A program made the translations under genes and the position numbers. This document shows positions 46,209 to 56,070 of a stretch of 64,000 bases of DNA, one piece after another. The stretch comes from Manihot esculenta. Lineage: Eukaryota > Streptophyta > Magnoliopsida > Malpighiales > Euphorbiaceae. Where the stretch lies: the NCBI RefSeq assembly GCF_001659605.2, contig NC_035178.2:11044062-11108061 (forward strand), written 5' to 3'. The notes under the pieces are model-generated. The model saw only the letters and a list, made by a program, of their open reading frames with translations, did not search any database and was not told the origin of the DNA. Every line of letters starts with the position of its first letter. The first letter of the stretch is position 1.

Positions 46209-46896
46209 ATAAGCCTATTAACAGAAATAATTTAAATATTTTCGTTATTGTTTTAAATTTTTAATTTTATATAAATAAATTAAATTTAAAAAATTAAATT
46301 ATACTTTAATTTTTAAATTTTAATATAATTAATATATTAGTTACTACATTTCTAAAATAGAATATTTAAATTTCTATATAAATAATCCATCTAAATTAAA
46401 GATTATTTATTTTATAATTCCATTATTCAATCGGTAATAAATATTTTAAATACTTAAAATACTCTTATAAACACTTAAAAATCCTTTTTTAATATAAGTG
46501 ATGAATTTTATATTATATAAACTACACTTTGATTCCTAAATTTTAGAGTAATTGACGAATCAATTTTTATATTTTTAAAATTAAATTATTAAATCTCTCT
46601 ATATTTAATTTATCTAAAATTATAATTTTTTCATATATTTTAGAGATTATTTCAAAATTAGTGGATGGTCAATTTTCTTCTAAAAGAACAATTTCTTCCT
46701 AAAATACTTTTTATAAAAATTTACAACCTATTTAAAAGTTACTTGGTACCACTTAAAAATAGCTAAAATTGTAAGTATTGAAGTATTTTAATGAATGAAA
46801 ATTGAAGAATAAAAAATATTAAAAATTAGTTAAATGAGGTATTATAAATAAAAGTTAATGTGTACGTAAGTGGTCTTTTAAATAAAAAATGAATGA
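46209..46896. other. AT-rich duplicated flank
   Basis: Aligns with 56890-57560 downstream of CXE-4 (for example ATTGAAGTATTTTAATGAAT versus ATTGAAATATTTTAATAAAT). No gene. Confidence 0.6.
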
Positions 46897-46934
46897 TCAA
46901 AATATTTTTTTTTGAACTAAAAATGTAATTGCAT

Positions 46935-49900
46935 TCAAATTTGGAAGTCCAACATCAAAATATGAACAATCAATTGTGGAGGGGTGCTCAGCCACTCCAT
47001 CCTGTCTGAAATAGTAGAGGCAGCTCTAGCTATAAGATGTGCCACACTATTGGCAGATCGAGGAACAAAACTCACAGATACTGAATTCATCTCTGCTATT
47101 AGAGATTTACAATCATCAACAAGGGACCCAAAACTAGAAAAATCAGAAGTTGAAGAAGAAAGCAAAGCCTTCACTACCGTAAGAGCATCTGATTCCAACA
47201 CTATCTGATCATAACCCAGCCTCTTAATCCAACTCAGAACTTCTCTAATGGCAATTAGCTCAGCTGTTTTAGGAGAGAAGTAACCAAGGAGTCTATGTTG
47301 ACAAGCGCCAACAAAAGAGCCATCATATGAGCGAAGCACTCCACCAACTCCAATGAAGCCATCAGGGAAGACTGCTGCATCTACATTAGCTTTCAAGAAT
47401 CCTTGAAGCGGTGGAACCCAGAAATGTAACGGTGGAGGAGCTGGCACAGCATCAGAAGAACTGTCATCAACGTGTCGCGCATTACACCAATCGTAGAGGA
47501 TTGTCCTAGCCCGATACACCACAGCAGCAGGGCTCGACCACTTCGAAGACCAGACCACATTATTCCGTGCCTGCCAAAGAGCCCAGCAGATCATTACCAC
47601 CATAGCTTGGTCTTCCTTTCTCACCAGCTGCAAAACTGAGCACAACCATGCCAAAAATGACGCCGACTGAGGAAAAAGCCATCCAATCGAAGACGCAAGC
47701 CATACCCTCTTGGCAAAAGGGCATGTAACCAGCACATGGAGCACAGATTCACTAACAGGATTACATAAAGGACATGAATTATGCACAGGAACATGTCGCT
47801 GTTGAAGCAGCTGCAAAACTGGTATGGCATTATTGGCTGCCCTCCACACTAAGTCGCGACACTTAGGAGGAGCCCTGACGTTCCATAATTTCCGCCACAT
47901 CGCACTAATATGACCTCCCACAACTCCATCCCCAATATTAGTTAGGAATTTATAAACTGATTTAACTGAATATTGACCCTTTGGCTCCAACTTCCAGATC
48001 AATCTGTCACTAGCAGCAAATCGAGGGAGGGGAATAGACAGTATGGCCTGCTGCTCTTCCATACTAAAAATTGAACGTAATAATGGCAAATTCCAAAAAC
48101 CATTAATCATCAAATCATGAACAAAGTTTACCTGTGAGTTAACAGGCTGCGATGTTTGCACCCAGGAGGAAGGCAAATTTGGGATCCAAGGATCTTCCCA
48201 GACTCGAATTTGCTGTCCATTTCCAACTTTCCAACACATACCGGCCTTAATAACAGATTGTGCTTCCCAAATGCTTCGCCAAAAATAGCTCGGATTGGAC
48301 CCCAGACGAGCCGTGATAAAATTAGCATCAGGAAAATAACGAGCTTTAATTAACCTTGCCACCAAAGAAGAAGGATTAGTCACAATATTCCAAGCTTGCT
48401 TTCCAACCATAGCCAAGTTGAACTCCCTTAACTTCTTGAAGCCCAACCCTCCAACAAATTTTGGTTGACTCATCCTATCCCAACTCATCCAATGGATTCC
48501 CCTTTCATGGTTAATACCTTTACCCCACCAAAACATATTCATCATCTGTTGGAGGTCGTGACAAAGAGTCTTAGGGATTAGGAACATGCTCATCACATAA
48601 TTAGGAAGTGCTTGGAGCACTGTTCTTAGTAAGATTTCTTTACCTGCACGGGACAAGCAACGACGTTTCCAGGAGTTAAGTTTCTGCCACACCTTGTCCT
48701 TTAAAAAACCAAATATTTCCCTTTTGTTTATGCCCACCACTGATGGAAGACCCAAATAGTTGCCCAAACTTGAATGCTCTTTCACGCCTAACACAGAGCA
48801 CACACCTAACACAGAGCACACACCAGCCCGATCATTCTGTCTCGTGTTCTTAGAGAAGCATATGGCAGATTTAGTGAAATTTATGAGCTGCCCAGATGCC
48901 TGTGCATAAGTAGAAACCACCTCCTTCACAACCTGAGCTTCAGCAGCAGTGCTATGGAAGAAAATCAAGCTATCATCGGCAAAGAAGAGATGAGTTATCT
49001 CAGGGCATCTCCTAGCCACCCGACAACCATGTAAAGCCGAACTAGCCACCTTGTGCGATATAAGCTGTGAAAGTCCCTCAGTACACAAGATAAATATATA
49101 TGGGGACAAGGAATCTCCTTGCCGCAATCCTCGTGTAGGCATAATTGGACCCAATTCCTTCCCATCATGAACAATATGATAGCTGACTGAAGTAATACAG
49201 TGCATGATCACACTCGTCCACTGTGTTGAGAAACCCATTTCATCCAAGACATCCGAAACATAATTCCACTCCATACGATCATATGCCTTGCTAATGTCCA
49301 TCTTTAAGGCACCATAACTCTCACGACCATAGCGCTTGCCTTTGAAAAAGTGCATAAGCTCGAAGGCAATTATAGTATTATCATGGATGCTTCTCCCGGC
49401 AACAAATGCCGACTGTGATGGAGAAATAATCCGAGGCAATAGCCTTTTAAGTCGATTTGCAACCATCTTGGACATTATTTTATAAAAGACATTACACAAA
49501 GCTATTGGTCGCAAATCCCCCATCGTCCCAGGAATTGTCTTCTTTGGAATCAAAACTAATGCTGTTTCATTTAACTCTACCGGGAATGTACCGACAGCCA
49601 ACATTGAAATACAAGTAGATGAAACATCAGACCCAATAATATCCCAGTGATATTGGAAAAAACCTGGGTTGAACCCATCGAGACCAGGTGCCTTGTCCGC
49701 CTGCATGCTAAACACTGCTGCACGGGCTTCCTCAGGTGAATAAGGAGCAAGAAGAAAAGCATTATCTTCCTCAGTAATACAGTGAGGGATATGATCAATA
49801 ATAGGCTGAGTATCACCCGAATTTGCCTGGAAGATATCCTGAAAATAATCAACAATAAGAGTGTCGAGAGCTGGCCCCCTCTCACACCAAACCCCATTGC

Positions 49901-51023
49901 TGTCTTGGAGCCGATGAATCAGATTCTTCTTTTTTCTGTTTGTAGCCATTGCATGAAAGAATCTAGTGTTAGAATCTCCTTCTTTCAACCAAAAGACTTT
50001 GGCACGTTGCTTCCATTGTATTTCTTTATCCCTCAACAAGTCATGGTATCTCTTCTTAGCCTCCTCAAACTTGCGAACATCAGCCAACGAACGAGAACCC
50101 CGCAAGTGCTGCATATCTAACTTACACTGTACCAACTCCTGCTTATGTAGATTTTGAATGTCCAGCCCCCATCTATACAACAATTCTCCACACCGAAGTA
50201 ATTTATTAAACACATCCACAGAGGCACTCGAATTCCAAACATTGGAGATCAACTCACGGCACTGCGGCTCTCTTCTCCAACTGTTCTCAAATTTAAATCT
50301 CCTGGCCAACTGGGTCGGAATAAAGAGACGTATCTCCAACAGTATTGGAAGATGATCAGATGAAGAAGCTTCCAACGAAGCCGCTCTAGCATGGGAAAAC
50401 AAAGAATTAAATGATGGAGAGGTAAGAACTCTATCTAATTTTTCTTCAACCCACCGATCTGAGCCCCTACCAGTTTCCCAAGTAAATTTATATCCGCTCA
50501 TGGGAAAATCACAGAGTCCCGCTACCATTACAGCATTGCGAAACCCCTGAATCAATGCATTCGGTTGCCGTCTGCCTCCTTTCTTCTCATGATTAGCTAG
50601 AATGTCATTGAAGTCCCCCATACAGACCCAGGGACGTGTGCTCATAGTTGCTAAATTCTGTAGTAAAGCCCAAGACTCCTGATGATGATTACGATTAGGA
50701 TGTCCATAAAAGCCAGTTAGTCGCCAACTACCCACCGAATCTAAGTCAACCTCCACATCAATACATCTAGCCGATTGAAATAGAACATGCACAGAGTCAA
50801 TAGCACGCCAAAGTAAAGCCAGACCACCACTATGCCCCACACAGTCCATAGAAACAAAATCATCATAACCCAATAAATTTTTTATTTCTTCAATCCTATT
50901 ACGATAACAAAGAGTTTCAATTAAAAAAATAAAACTTGGCCTCTTTTCCCTAACAATTTCTTTTAGGAAACTAACTGCCCGTGGGTTGCCAAGCCCACGA
51001 CAGTTCCAGCTAAGGCAACTCAT
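46935..51023 (-). CDS. LINE ORF2 polyprotein: endonuclease, reverse transcriptase, zf-RVT, RNase H
   Basis: An uninterrupted 1362-residue frame. An apurinic-type endonuclease occupies about residues 1-235, with SWNCRG (Asn7), Glu36, GDFND (Asp137) and SDH (His224). It would nick target DNA for target-primed reverse transcription. RT spans about 485-750, with KMDISKAYDRMEW and catalytic FADD at 681-684. A zf-RVT lies at about 1060-1145 (CPLC, CPFA), and RNase H at about 1210-1340 (NVDAAV, AELIAI, ESDA). An 18-bp in-frame tandem duplication repeats CSVLGV near residues 735-747. The RT motif usually written RQGDPLSP has Ser for Pro. Start ATG 51021-51023 overlaps the ORF1 stop. The copy looks recently active, though the duplication may impair it. 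Confidence 0.9.
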   Translation of the reverse strand: MSCLSWNCRGLGNPRAVSFLKEIVREKRPSFIFLIETLCYRNRIEEIKNLLGYDDFVSMDCVGHSGGLALLWRAIDSVHVLFQSARCIDVEVDLDSVGSWRLTGFYGHPNRNHHQESWALLQNLATMSTRPWVCMGDFNDILANHEKKGGRRQPNALIQGFRNAVMVAGLCDFPMSGYKFTWETGRGSDRWVEEKLDRVLTSPSFNSLFSHARAASLEASSSDHLPILLEIRLFIPTQLARRFKFENSWRREPQCRELISNVWNSSASVDVFNKLLRCGELLYRWGLDIQNLHKQELVQCKLDMQHLRGSRSLADVRKFEEAKKRYHDLLRDKEIQWKQRAKVFWLKEGDSNTRFFHAMATNRKKKNLIHRLQDSNGVWCERGPALDTLIVDYFQDIFQANSGDTQPIIDHIPHCITEEDNAFLLAPYSPEEARAAVFSMQADKAPGLDGFNPGFFQYHWDIIGSDVSSTCISMLAVGTFPVELNETALVLIPKKTIPGTMGDLRPIALCNVFYKIMSKMVANRLKRLLPRIISPSQSAFVAGRSIHDNTIIAFELMHFFKGKRYGRESYGALKMDISKAYDRMEWNYVSDVLDEMGFSTQWTSVIMHCITSVSYHIVHDGKELGPIMPTRGLRQGDSLSPYIFILCTEGLSQLISHKVASSALHGCRVARRCPEITHLFFADDSLIFFHSTAAEAQVVKEVVSTYAQASGQLINFTKSAICFSKNTRQNDRAGVCSVLGVCSVLGVKEHSSLGNYLGLPSVVGINKREIFGFLKDKVWQKLNSWKRRCLSRAGKEILLRTVLQALPNYVMSMFLIPKTLCHDLQQMMNMFWWGKGINHERGIHWMSWDRMSQPKFVGGLGFKKLREFNLAMVGKQAWNIVTNPSSLVARLIKARYFPDANFITARLGSNPSYFWRSIWEAQSVIKAGMCWKVGNGQQIRVWEDPWIPNLPSSWVQTSQPVNSQVNFVHDLMINGFWNLPLLRSIFSMEEQQAILSIPLPRFAASDRLIWKLEPKGQYSVKSVYKFLTNIGDGVVGGHISAMWRKLWNVRAPPKCRDLVWRAANNAIPVLQLLQQRHVPVHNSCPLCNPVSESVLHVLVTCPFAKRVWLASSIGWLFPQSASFLAWLCSVLQLVRKEDQAMVVMICWALWQARNNVVWSSKWSSPAAVVYRARTILYDWCNARHVDDSSSDAVPAPPPLHFWVPPLQGFLKANVDAAVFPDGFIGVGGVLRSYDGSFVGACQHRLLGYFSPKTAELIAIREVLSWIKRLGYDQIVLESDALTVVKALLSSSTSDFSSFGSLVDDCKSLIAEMNSVSVSFVPRSANSVAHLIARAASTISDRMEWLSTPPQLIVHILMLDFQI
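48787..48822 (-). repeat. 18-bp in-frame tandem duplication inside LINE ORF2
   Basis: CCTAACACAGAGCACACA occurs twice in a row, adding six residues (CSVLGV) to the thumb side of the RT. Absent from L-A and L-B at the same place. Confidence 0.9.
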
Positions 51024-52185
51024 TTCTCTCGACGGGCCTGGTCCCCAGAACCCGCCGATAACATGTTTTTTGGTGCAGCCCTTGAAAGTGTAGAATCAGG
51101 TCCTGCATTGGTACCACCATCTTGGGCCCTCTCCTCATTTAATGCCTCCTCCATACGACGCCGCTTCAGGTCCACAATAGTAAGCCCAGTAGGAGATTGC
51201 ATGGCTGGGTGTACATGGGAATTAACAGCATGTTGAGATAAAATAGGAGACTTAGCTAAAGCAGCTCCAGTAACCACTCCCTTATCTTTTTCAGAATTTG
51301 AATTAAATTAGGCCCGTGATAAGCGGCATAATCTTGATCAGTTTCCATAGCTGAACCACTACTACCTTCTGATCGGAAAGACCTCCCCGGCGTACGGAGC
51401 CACCGTGAGCTCTTGTTCACCATTCCCCCTCTGCGAGGTTTAGCACGGATGTCCAGAGAATAGTTGCGAGGGGCCTGTCCTATAGGATAATGAATCAGTT
51501 GAGGGCAGAATCTATTTGTATGGCCAAGGATACCACAGATCAAGCAGAACGTGGGCACACGTTCATATTCAAACCTCGCCCAAAACCAACCTGCACCTGT
51601 TCTTCTCAAGTTGATGCCTTGCATCAGCGGTTTTCGAACATCCAATCTAACACGGATTCGAACAAATGAGTCAAACTCCCCAGTAAAATTGCGCTCATCT
51701 GAAGCAATAAACTGACCGACCTGATTGCCAATATCTTTAGCTACCCTTTCAGAATGAAACCCAGTCTGTAAATCAAAGATCTTGAGCCAAATATAGATGT
51801 GATTAAGAGGGACTTCTGTAGGAGTAGAAAAACCTGACATACGTTCTATAATCAGAATCTGATTATCAAAGGTGCAAGGGCACATTTCCAGGGCACGGTG
51901 AATATCTACCTCATGAAAAAATTGAAACACATAAAGACCACCACCCAACTCCCTAACAGTCATCCCTTCACGAGGTTGCCACAGCTCGGCTAATGAAAAA
52001 GACATAGCATTATAGTTGATAATCCTCTCCGAAAGAAATCTGCCCACCAAACATAGCTCAAGATTGTCTCCTGCCCCCAACTCCTCTTGTTGATATTCAA
52101 GACCCATCTGATCACCGCTGTCCACCGATAAACCAGCCATCTCTACTGATAAAGCATCTCGATCCTCCATGACCTCCCCTTCCAT
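51020..52185 (-). pseudogene. LINE ORF1 (nucleic-acid-binding protein) with one probable frameshift
   Basis: The first 309 codons (52185-51256) contain a DUF4283-type region (about residues 40-190, LVGRFLSERIINYNAM, LYVFQFFHEVD) and a CX2CX4HX4C zinc knuckle at 214-227. This is the ORF1 layout of plant L1 elements; the protein coats the element RNA. Near 51300 the frame shifts by one base in a TTTAATT stretch. The other frame then continues (GVVTGAALAKSPI) to the TGA at 51020-51022, giving the usual ORF1 end. The shift is inferred because the last section is open, directly abuts ORF2 and resembles the L-B ORF1 end. It could also be a sequencing error. Confidence 0.75.
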
Positions 52186-52354
52186 AATATCGAAATAGAA
52201 AGAACGAAAGAGAAAAAGGCTAAAACGGTGATGAAGAGAAAGAGAAGAGAATCAAAAATCAACAAACTCCTCACTAAGGAGACAAACCCTAACTCCTCAC
52301 CGAGGAGACCTTTTGACTTCCCCCATGTTACCAACAGAAGATTCAAAATATTTT

Positions 52355-53714
52355 AATCATAATAAATGATGATAAACCGATTATAGAGGAATTTAAGTGT
52401 ATGATTTTAAACATACAGGACAAATCCATTAATTATAATAAAAATTAAGGACTCAAGTTAGTTTATCCATTTAAAAAGTAATAAAATTTACAGGGAATCA
52501 AATGCGGTAGCAGATCGTTTGACTATTTTAATCATTAGTGATGATTTTAATTTAAAAATTCATCAATGGCCTCCTGTTACTATTAAATTTTTACTTGATA
52601 CTGATAGATTGAGACTTTCATGGTCTAGATTAATAAAATAAGGGTTTTATCTCTCTTTTTGAGAAAAAAAAATGGAAAGATATTTAATTTGGATGAAATG
52701 ATTATAGAGATATTTAAATGTTCAGTTTTAAATATATAGAAATCGGTCGCTAATTATACTAAAATATAAAGACTAAAATATAATTTATTTTAGTTTTAAT
52801 TATGAATTAAAATTAATTTTAATCCATTGTCACATGTTATACTATGCGACTTTTTTTTTATTTTTTAATAATTATATTTTTAATTTATTAAATAAAATAA
52901 TTCAAATATTTTTTAAAATGTCAAATTTTGAAAAAATTTAAAAGAAATAAATTTTTTTACAAAAACTTTTTTGTATTTGTCAAATCTAATAATATAAGAA
53001 TTCAATTCACTTGAATTGTTGTGAAAATTGATTTTGAATTAGAAATAAATTTTACTAAAATTATTAAAATTTTACAACAAATAATTTTAATTAAGATTAT
53101 TTAAATCAAAATTATTTAATTAGCCATTAATTTTTTTATTTTTTCTTTTATTTTTAATTTTAATTTTATTTTTTATTTTTAATTAATAATTGCTCTATAT
53201 AAAAATTATTTTAATTTAATAATAACTATTAATATTTAATGCATTAATAATTAATATTAATATTAATATTTTACTTTATTATTTTATTAATTTAAAAATA
53301 TAAAATTATATTTTTAATGATAAAAAATTATGTAAAATTTAGACTTTAAATATTACAAAAATATTAATAATGATTTTTGAATGAATGTGATAAAAATATT
53401 CTTATTTATAAGAATAAATATTTATGTTTTGTTTAAAAATAATAAGAATGATAATAAATTAAATCAATTTAAATTTTATTATTAATTTTTTTAATACAAA
53501 AGAGTTGAATTCTATTTGATTATATTTAAATTGATTCTAAACAAATAATTTTTTTTATAAATAGAAAAGAATTGAATTATATTAATAGAATTTAATTTTT
53601 TTTTTAAAGAATTGCATACCAAACAATAACTTTATGAATTTACATTTATATCTCAATCTTTTGTTATGAGACAAAATAATCCACATCTTTTTACAAATTC
53701 ACATTTATACTTAA
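52355..53714. other. AT-rich spacer, partly duplicated flank
   Basis: 52355-52500 continues the alignment with 57585-57725 downstream of CXE-4. A further match is the TTTAAATATATAGAAATCG line near 52730 versus 57815. The rest is A/T-rich with no gene. Confidence 0.55.
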
Positions 53715-54760
53715 TATAGTTATGTGCTGATACTCGAAAGAAGGGTTATGTGGCAAAAGTTTGATAAGATAATATTTGATCCCACCGAGAGAAAAAAAGA
53801 CCTGGACGCTTCAGGTTAACTCAATTTGTCAGGACTCGCCCTCTCAACTAGAGGGTGAGACTCCATAGAAAGTTACTATTAACGACTACAATTCAACAGA
53901 TCCTCTTTACGCACGTAATCACAGGATTCCCGACCAATTAACCGGTAAGATCTCTTATCAATGAGTCGGCCACATCATTATCGAATTTTCAGAAAATATT
54001 ATAATTAACACTGTTCTCTTACCGTATAAAAGTCAACGATCACAGAGACAAATAGACGTTATTCTCTTACACAACTACTCTTGAGTTCTAAGCATTACAA
54101 TTTTCTCGCCCTTCTCTTCAACTCATTGACTTGATCGTTGGAGTGGCTGTTGTAGGCACCAACTACCTCACTTTCTCTATTTTGCAAGATTGACCAATCA
54201 CAACACAACTTTATTTTATGGTACATTATTTAGTTTCATTGCCGAAAAGTCCATTGAATTCTCTCTGTTCATTTAGATTAAAACTGGTCTCTTATCCCTT
54301 TTCACCTAAAAGGAAATCTTTCTTTTCTCTCTCTCTAAATGGCCGACGATTCACATGTTGCTACTAAGGTTACTACCAATAAGGGCAACTGTGAACTTCA
54401 TCAGGTGGTTAGAGGTGATATCAAAGAGGCCGATTTTCTGGCCAAAATGGCGGTAGCAGAGGAAGGGAAATCGTAGATGATACCCATGTATAAGTTTTTG
54501 GCACAGGATGATCTGCCGACCGATGAATGGTTAGCTAAACAGGTAATAAAAAATCTTCTAAATATGTACTAATTAATGGTTGGTTATATAAGAGATTCTT
54601 AACTCAACCATAGCTACAATGAGTAATGAAAGATGAGGGCTGAGAAATCCTCAAAAACATTCATGGAAGTAATTGTGAAAACCACGAAAGAGCTCGGATG
54701 ATCGCCCGATAAGCATTCAGATAGGGATACTATTGGCTAATGATAATAAACGATACAAAA
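53715..54760 (+). mobile_element. Decayed gypsy LTR plus leader (remnant R3)
   Basis: LTR-like sequence related to R1 and R2: TATA box at 54025-54030, GATCACAGAGACAAATAGAC, and TTGACTTGATCGTTGGAGTG. A leader follows, then an ATG at 54339 (MADDSHVATKV) opening about 45 codons before a stop. The coding part is not recognisable, and similarity ends near 54760, where the CXE-4 upstream block begins. Confidence 0.6.
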
Positions 54761-54769
54761 TTTATTAAT

Positions 54770-55050
54770 TAATTTATTAATTTTATAAAATATTTATTAA
54801 TTAGTTTATATGTATAAAAATATTTTGTATTTTTTATAATATTTAATTAATAGAATGATTAATTAGTAAAATTTTTTAAAAAATTAATTATATTTTAATA
54901 TATTTTTTAAAATAAAAAATTAATTAATAAATTTTTTATAATACAGAATTACAATTTTCAATTATGGAAATTTATTGGTGTTTGAGCCTTCATCCTTCTC
55001 AATATATACTCTACACCTATTATTATTATAACCATTCTCCTCCCAGAGAG
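54770..55050. repeat. Upstream block of CXE-4 duplicated from the CXE-3 region
   Basis: Nearly base-for-base match to 42340-42640, including the foldback-type A/T arms, the ATGGAAATTTATTGG stretch, the GAGCCTTCATCC block and ATATATAC. It shows that promoter and gene were copied together. Confidence 0.8.
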
Positions 55051-55056
55051 ACGAAA

Positions 55057-56070
55057 ATGGCCCAAAACGATGATCCAGAGAGTCCGGAACTCCCATGTGA
55101 AATTAAGCTCGCCAATTGGGCATTCTCCATCTTCTTCAACGTTATCAGTCGCTCTAATGGCATCGTCTACCGCTTTCTCAGAAGCTCCTTCGACCTCAAA
55201 ACCTGTCCGTCTAAGAAACCCATCAATGGTGCTAAAACCACTGACATCACCGTTGACAATTCTCGAAACCTCTGGTTCCGCATCTACACCCCCACCAACA
55301 CCGGTGACGACGCCGCTACTGCTGGTTTGCCGGTTATTTTCTTCTTTCACGGCGGTGGTTTTGTCTTCTTGGCAGCCAATTCTTTACCTTATGAAGTATT
55401 CTGCCGCGGCCTAGCTAGGCATCTCTCCGCCATCATCATTTCCGTCAACTATCGTCTGGCTCCAGATAATCGTTATCCTTCCCAATACGAGGATGGTTTT
55501 GATGCTCTAAAATTCATTGACGCCACAAAACTTGAAGGCTTTTCAGGCAACCTCAAACAGTGTTTTCTTGCTGGAGATAGCGCAGGAGGCAACATGGTGC
55601 ATCACATAGCAGTAAAAGCAAGGGAACATGAGTTTTCTAATCTAAAGTTCATCGGAAACATATTGATACAACCATTTTTTGGAGGAGAAGAACGAACTGA
55701 ATCTGAGTTGAGGTTAACTCGAGCTCCATTTTTTACCATGGATCGTGCAGACTGGATGTGGAAGTCATTCTTGCCGGAAGGTTCAAACCGGGACCACCCA
55801 GCGGCGAATGTTTTTGGGCCTAACTCGGTTGATATATCGGGAGTTAAGTTACCGTCGACGATCATATTTGTTGGAGGATTTGATCCTTTGCAGGACTGGC
55901 AGAAGAGGTACTATGAAGGATTGAAGAAATCTGGAAAAGAAGTGCATTTGGTTGAGTTTGCCAATGCTTTTCACTCATTTTACGTTTTTCCTGAGCTGCC
56001 TGAATTTGATTTGTTGATGAAGGAGACGAAGGATTTTATGCAAAAGCAATTAGAATCATCTAATATATGA
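55057..56070 (+). CDS. CXE-4, plant carboxylesterase (alpha/beta hydrolase)
   Basis: Intronless, 337 residues from MAQNDDPESP. HGGG is at 99-102, Ser175 lies in GDSAGG, with Asp276 (GGFDP) and His306 (NAFHSFY), all intact. A soluble CXE-class esterase is inferred; the substrate is unknown. It is paired with CXE-3 by sequence and by duplicated flanks. At sites where CXE-3 is unusual, it keeps the residues of CXE-1 and CXE-2, so CXE-4 is the more conservative member of the pair. An in-frame upstream ATG at 54964 is present, as in CXE-3. The 3' end (QKQLESSNI) and the first 170 bp downstream match CXE-3. Confidence 0.93.
   Translation: MAQNDDPESPELPCEIKLANWAFSIFFNVISRSNGIVYRFLRSSFDLKTCPSKKPINGAKTTDITVDNSRNLWFRIYTPTNTGDDAATAGLPVIFFFHGGGFVFLAANSLPYEVFCRGLARHLSAIIISVNYRLAPDNRYPSQYEDGFDALKFIDATKLEGFSGNLKQCFLAGDSAGGNMVHHIAVKAREHEFSNLKFIGNILIQPFFGGEERTESELRLTRAPFFTMDRADWMWKSFLPEGSNRDHPAANVFGPNSVDISGVKLPSTIIFVGGFDPLQDWQKRYYEGLKKSGKEVHLVEFANAFHSFYVFPELPEFDLLMKETKDFMQKQLESSNI

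Larger units (their letters stand above)
46909..52342 (-). mobile_element. LINE L-E, full-length L1-type retrotransposon, nearly intact
   Basis: A 5.4-kb minus-strand LINE bounded by a 12-bp target duplication TCAAAATATTTT (46897-46908 and 52343-52354). It has a short A-tail (T on the + strand), ORF1 and a complete ORF2. The homologous flank of CXE-4 shows the site without the element near 57560-57580. The 5' leader is about 155 bp, and the 3' untranslated part only about 26 bp. Confidence 0.93.

Noticed and set aside
54339..54475. Possible gene start MADDSHVATKV in remnant R3
   Set aside because: About 45 codons then a stop. It sits where a gypsy gag would begin but shows no recognisable gag motif; kept only as part of the remnant.
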